Shown here: piece by piece, positions 60,774 to 64,000 of the stretch
How the letters are laid out: each line of letters begins with the position of its first letter
How positions within the stretch are numbered: position 1 is the stretch's first letter
Assembly (NCBI RefSeq): GCF_013371465.1
Contig: NZ_JABWDU010000003.1
Location: 682,001-746,000 of the forward strand
Length of the DNA stretch: 64,000 nucleotides
Origin: Ensifer oleiphilus
GTDB lineage: Bacteria; Pseudomonadota; Alphaproteobacteria; Rhizobiales; Rhizobiaceae
Direction: 5' to 3'
The notes under the pieces: generated by a model
Seen by the model: the letters and a program-made list of their open reading frames with translations, nothing else
Database searches by the model: none
Told to the model about the DNA's origin: nothing
Position numbers and translations under genes: made by a program

Positions 60774-62996
60774 ATGGTACATAGGCATTCGAGTTCCGCG
60801 CGCTCTTCCAACGGCGACTTGCCGATGCGTTCCACGCAAAAAGCCCGCTCGACGACCTATGGCCTGCTGATCTCGAGCGTCGCTGGTTTGGCGATCCTGG
60901 CGCAGACGCCAGTCCATGCACAAAACGCCCAGCCCGCAACGGCGCTCGAAACGATTACCGTCGAGGGCAACCGTGCGACGACGAAGACGTCGCGCTCGGC
61001 CGGAGAAGGTTATGTCGCCAGGGACAGCGCATCGTCGACCAAGACGCCGACACCGATTGCCGAGACGCCGCAATCCATATCGGTCATCACGCGGGCCAGC
61101 ATGACGGACCGCGCAGTGCAATCCGTCGCCGACAGCCTGGTCTACAGTGCCAACGTCAACGGACAGCGCTACGGCAACGACACGCGCTCCGACTACTTCA
61201 CCGTGCGCGGCTTCCCGGCAGACCTTTATCTCGACGGCCTGCGCATTCCGCAGATCGCCAACCAGACGGGCGGTTATGCCGGCTTTCGTGTGGAGCCCTA
61301 TTTCCTCAACCGCGTCGAAATCCTTCGCGGCCCGAGCTCGGCGCTCTTCGGCCAGACCAATGTCGGCGGTGTCGTCAACATGATCAGCAAGGACCCGTCC
61401 GATACGGCAAGCGGCGAAGTCTATGCGCGCTACGGCAGCTTCAGCCAGAAGGAAACCGGCTTCGACCTTACCGGCCCGCTCGGCAAGGACGGCGATCTCG
61501 CCTATCGCCTGACGGGCATCTACCGCGACAGCGAAACGGGCATCCAGCTCGGCAAGAACGATCGCTTCGCCATCAGCCCGACGATCTCCTGGACGCCGGA
61601 CGAGGATACCAGCCTCACCGTCTACGGCGCCTACATGAAGGATGATGCCGGGCAGGCAGGCGCAATCATTCCCGCGCGTGGCAGTGTGCTGCCCAACGGC
61701 CTGGGGCTGACGATCCCGCGGGAATTCACCGACGGCGACCCGCGCTACGACACCTATGAGAAGGAAACCGCCTATGTGGGTTATCGCCTGGAGCATGCGC
61801 TCAGCGACGACCTGACGCTGCGGCAGAACTTCCGCTACTCCCGTCTCGACGCCAACTACCAGAACCTCTTCACCAGCGGCCTTTTGCCCGACAACCGGAC
61901 GATCACCCGCACGGTCTACAATGCGCAGCCGCTGCTTGACGCCTACGCGCTCGACACCAATCTGGAATACAAGTTCGATACCGGCCCGATGCAGCACACA
62001 ATGCTGGCCGGCGTCGACTTTCAGTGGCAGCGACTGATCAACAACACAGGCTCCAAGGTTGGACCCACCCAGGACCTGTTCGATCCCACTTATGACACGC
62101 CGTTCACGCCGGCGGCGGTGACGACCCGTCTGGACCAGATCCAGCGGCAGGTCGGCATCTATGTCCAGGACCAGATCGAACTTGGGGGCCTGCGTCTGAC
62201 CGCGAGCGGGCGCCAGGATTTCGTCAACATCTCCTCTCAGTCCAAGGCGCTCGCAACAGGCGTGACGACGCCTTATGCGCAGGATCCCAGCCAGTTTACC
62301 GGCCGGGTGGGCGCGGCCTACGTGTTCGACAACGGCGTCGTGCCCTACGCGCTTTACTCGACCTCGTTCCTGCCGGTACTGACACTGGCCAGTACGCCGC
62401 TGAAGCCGACCACCGGCACGCTGAAGGAAGTGGGCGTCAAATATGCGCCTGACGGAGCCGACTTCGACGTGACTCTGTCGGCCTTCGAGGCGACGCAGCA
62501 GAACGTGGTCAACCGCATCGCCACCATCTATTACCAGACCGACGAAGTCCGGGTGCGCGGCGTCGAGATCGAAGCCAATGCCAGCCTCTGGGACGGCCTC
62601 AACCTGACGGCTGCCGCCAGCTTCCAGGACCCGGAGGTGACGGAAAGCCAGACCGCGTCGCAGGTGGGCAAGATGCCCTATACCGTTCCCAAGCAGCAGC
62701 AGTCGTTGTTCGTCAGCTACGACATGCCCCTGCCGGATGCATGGGAAGGCGAACTGGTGGTCGGCGGCGGCGTGCGCCACATCGGCAAGACAGCCGGCGA
62801 TACTGCCAACTCGTTCTTCGTGCCCGGATACACGCTGGTCGATGCCTTCGTGCGTTACGAGCATGATCGCTACCGGCTGCAATTCAATGGCTACAACCTC
62901 GGCGACAGGACCTATGTCGCCGGCTGCAACACCACCACCCAGTGCTACTACGGCCAGGGCCGGTCCGTCGTCGCAACAGCGAGCATCAAATGGTGA
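60774..62996 (+). CDS. TonB-dependent siderophore receptor
   Basis: This protein of about 740 residues is an outer-membrane ferric siderophore receptor. A signal peptide (hydrophobic core GLLISSVAGLAILA, cleavage near PVHA) is followed by the TonB-box-like ETITVEG. The plug domain has TPQSISVITRASM, TVRGFPADLYLDGLR and RVEILRGPSSALFGQTNVGGVVN, and a 22-strand barrel ends in the aromatic ...ATASIKW. It resembles FhuA/FoxA-type receptors. There is no N-terminal signalling (STN) domain, so control should come from the AraC regulator. The binding-protein gene overlaps its end. Confidence 0.93.
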   Translation: MVHRHSSSARSSNGDLPMRSTQKARSTTYGLLISSVAGLAILAQTPVHAQNAQPATALETITVEGNRATTKTSRSAGEGYVARDSASSTKTPTPIAETPQSISVITRASMTDRAVQSVADSLVYSANVNGQRYGNDTRSDYFTVRGFPADLYLDGLRIPQIANQTGGYAGFRVEPYFLNRVEILRGPSSALFGQTNVGGVVNMISKDPSDTASGEVYARYGSFSQKETGFDLTGPLGKDGDLAYRLTGIYRDSETGIQLGKNDRFAISPTISWTPDEDTSLTVYGAYMKDDAGQAGAIIPARGSVLPNGLGLTIPREFTDGDPRYDTYEKETAYVGYRLEHALSDDLTLRQNFRYSRLDANYQNLFTSGLLPDNRTITRTVYNAQPLLDAYALDTNLEYKFDTGPMQHTMLAGVDFQWQRLINNTGSKVGPTQDLFDPTYDTPFTPAAVTTRLDQIQRQVGIYVQDQIELGGLRLTASGRQDFVNISSQSKALATGVTTPYAQDPSQFTGRVGAAYVFDNGVVPYALYSTSFLPVLTLASTPLKPTTGTLKEVGVKYAPDGADFDVTLSAFEATQQNVVNRIATIYYQTDEVRVRGVEIEANASLWDGLNLTAAASFQDPEVTESQTASQVGKMPYTVPKQQQSLFVSYDMPLPDAWEGELVVGGGVRHIGKTAGDTANSFFVPGYTLVDAFVRYEHDRYRLQFNGYNLGDRTYVAGCNTTTQCYYGQGRSVVATASIKW

Positions 62997-63868
62997 TCAG
63001 GCAGACACGACGGGGTTTCCTCTGCGGCGCCCTGTCGCTTCTGGCCGCACCGCGTCTTCATGCCGGCGAGCCGCGCAGGCTCGTCACGCTCGAATGGCTG
63101 GCGACCGAAATCGCCCTGTTGCTAGGCGAACATCCCGTCGGCGTTGCCGATCTCGACGGCTATCGCCGCTGGGTGTCGGTCGACAATGACGGGCTTGCCG
63201 GTGCTGTCGATGTCGGCGGGCGCCAACAACCGAGCATGGAGGCTCTGAACCGTCTTCGGCCGGACCTCATTCTGTCTTCTACGCTGCGTCACCGGGCTCT
63301 CGAACAGCGGCTCTCGGAGGTCGCCCCAACGAAGCTCCTCGATGACGAGCCGCAAGACGGCGACCTGCTGACCGCGGTCTACACCGCAACGAAAGCCGCA
63401 GGCGAAGCGCTCGGCCGGAGCGAAGCAGCGGACGCGCTGCTTGCGGATTTCGACACGAAGCTTGCCGACATCGCGACCGATATCGCCGGTAGCAAGCTTG
63501 GCGGCCAGGCGGTGATCGTTGCCCAACCACTGCCGGGCGTGCCGCGGCTGCGCATTTTCACATCGAATTCGGCGGTGATGCAGATATTCGTCCGGGCCGG
63601 CTTTACTGCGGCACTCGACCTGCCGGCTGAACCGTTCGGCTTTAGCACCATCGGCCTCGAGGGCCTCGCTGCGCTCGATGGAAAATCCAAGCTTATCCTG
63701 CTTGCCGAAGAAGCGCCCGCAGAACTGGAAAATAGCGCGCTGTGGCCGATGCTTCCGGTGGTCGTGTCGGGGGGTGTGGTTCCCGTGGGCCTGCCAAGCT
63801 GGCCATTCGGCGGCCCCGCGTCGCTGCTCGGACTGGCGACCAACACGATTGCAAAAATGCAGGCCTGA
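62990..63868 (+). CDS. Tat-exported FhuD-like siderophore-binding protein
   Basis: The 292-residue protein begins with a twin-arginine signal (QTRRGFLCGALSLLAAPRLHA). It then has the FhuD/FecB-type helical-backbone fold of class III periplasmic binding proteins: VTLEWLATEIALLLGEHPVGVADLDGYRRWV, LRPDLILSSTLRH and GLEGLAALDGKSKLILLAE, read in parts. It should carry the ferric siderophore from the receptor to the FhuB-like permease. Its ATG lies 7 nt inside the receptor gene. Confidence 0.9.
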   Translation: MVIRQTRRGFLCGALSLLAAPRLHAGEPRRLVTLEWLATEIALLLGEHPVGVADLDGYRRWVSVDNDGLAGAVDVGGRQQPSMEALNRLRPDLILSSTLRHRALEQRLSEVAPTKLLDDEPQDGDLLTAVYTATKAAGEALGRSEAADALLADFDTKLADIATDIAGSKLGGQAVIVAQPLPGVPRLRIFTSNSAVMQIFVRAGFTAALDLPAEPFGFSTIGLEGLAALDGKSKLILLAEEAPAELENSALWPMLPVVVSGGVVPVGLPSWPFGGPASLLGLATNTIAKMQA

Positions 63869-64000
63869 TCGACGCGGCTTCCAGCCGGGCGTTCTTCCGC
63901 TCGGTGCGTGGGGGGCGCGGTCGTTCGCCCGCCACGCAAGCTGGACGCCGCCGCGATCTTGCGCGACGACGTCCGGTGAAAAAGCGAACAACCGTATCTT
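63869..64000. other. right edge, no supported gene
   Basis: These last 132 bases follow the binding-protein gene. I see no clear terminator and no supported coding start before the window ends. Confidence 0.35.

Noticed and set aside
60660-62882. A 740-codon minus-strand frame opposite the TonB receptor
   Set aside because: The plus strand has signal peptide, plug motifs and barrel. The antisense product is low-complexity and has no recognisable domain.
1-64000. Mobile elements, CRISPR arrays, tRNA or rRNA genes
   Set aside because: No transposase or integrase frame, regularly spaced repeat array, or RNA gene fold was recognised in the window.

Overview
The window looks like a chromosome or megaplasmid segment from a Rhizobiaceae-type alphaproteobacterium (Ensifer/Sinorhizobium/Rhizobium range). 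Supporting signs are high GC, dense LysR and GntR regulators, two DUF1127 proteins, a PRC-barrel protein, three exact EcfG-type general-stress promoters (GGAAC-N16-CGTT), and hydroxyproline catabolism of the alphaproteobacterial kind. I saw no rRNA or tRNA gene, insertion sequence, phage gene or CRISPR array.

Layout. 1-3 kb: a FecI-like ECF sigma factor (a possible FecR start runs off the left edge), a small hypothetical gene and a PAS-GGDEF diguanylate cyclase. 3-6.3 kb: a GcvA-type LysR regulator, a shortened adenosylhomocysteinase paralogue with an altered active site, and a Gfo/Idh/MocA oxidoreductase. 6.4-18 kb: an envelope and stress block with secreted small proteins, a PepSY / YflT-like / FMN-split-barrel operon behind an EcfG promoter, LtrA, a DAO-type FAD oxidoreductase, a long AI-2E transporter with an extra C-terminal domain, a 1013-residue hybrid histidine kinase and a PRC-barrel protein. 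18-31 kb: LysR-linked metabolic genes (GMC oxidoreductase, periplasmic hydrolase, periplasmic DJ-1/PfpI protein, DHA2 MFS pump) and a prolyl oligopeptidase. 31-33.3 kb: small regulatory or hypothetical genes and an AraC regulator.

33.8-40.8 kb is the most striking region. It is a tightly overlapping five-gene operon that matches the petrobactin (asb) pathway step for step: two NIS synthetases, a 3,4-dihydroxybenzoate-AMP ligase, a carrier protein fused to an AsbE-type condensing enzyme, and a 3-dehydroshikimate dehydratase. At 56.9-63.9 kb lies a siderophore import locus: AraC regulator, FhuC-like ATPase and FhuB-like double permease on the minus strand, and a TonB-dependent receptor plus Tat-exported binding protein on the plus strand. 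Together they suggest synthesis and import of a citrate-catecholate siderophore of petrobactin type. No dedicated exporter is seen.

Between them, 44.0-55.8 kb holds a complete hydroxyproline catabolic island: GntR/FCD regulator, DapA-like deaminase, Ldh_2-type reductase, ketoglutarate-semialdehyde dehydrogenase, a polar amino acid ABC transporter, a D-hydroxyproline dehydrogenase, a hydroxyproline 2-epimerase with both catalytic cysteines, and a fused aconitase-X. The enzymes explain conversion of trans-4-hydroxy-L-proline to 2-oxoglutarate and of cis-3-hydroxy-L-proline to proline. Shared palindromes in this island's promoters look like the GntR regulon.
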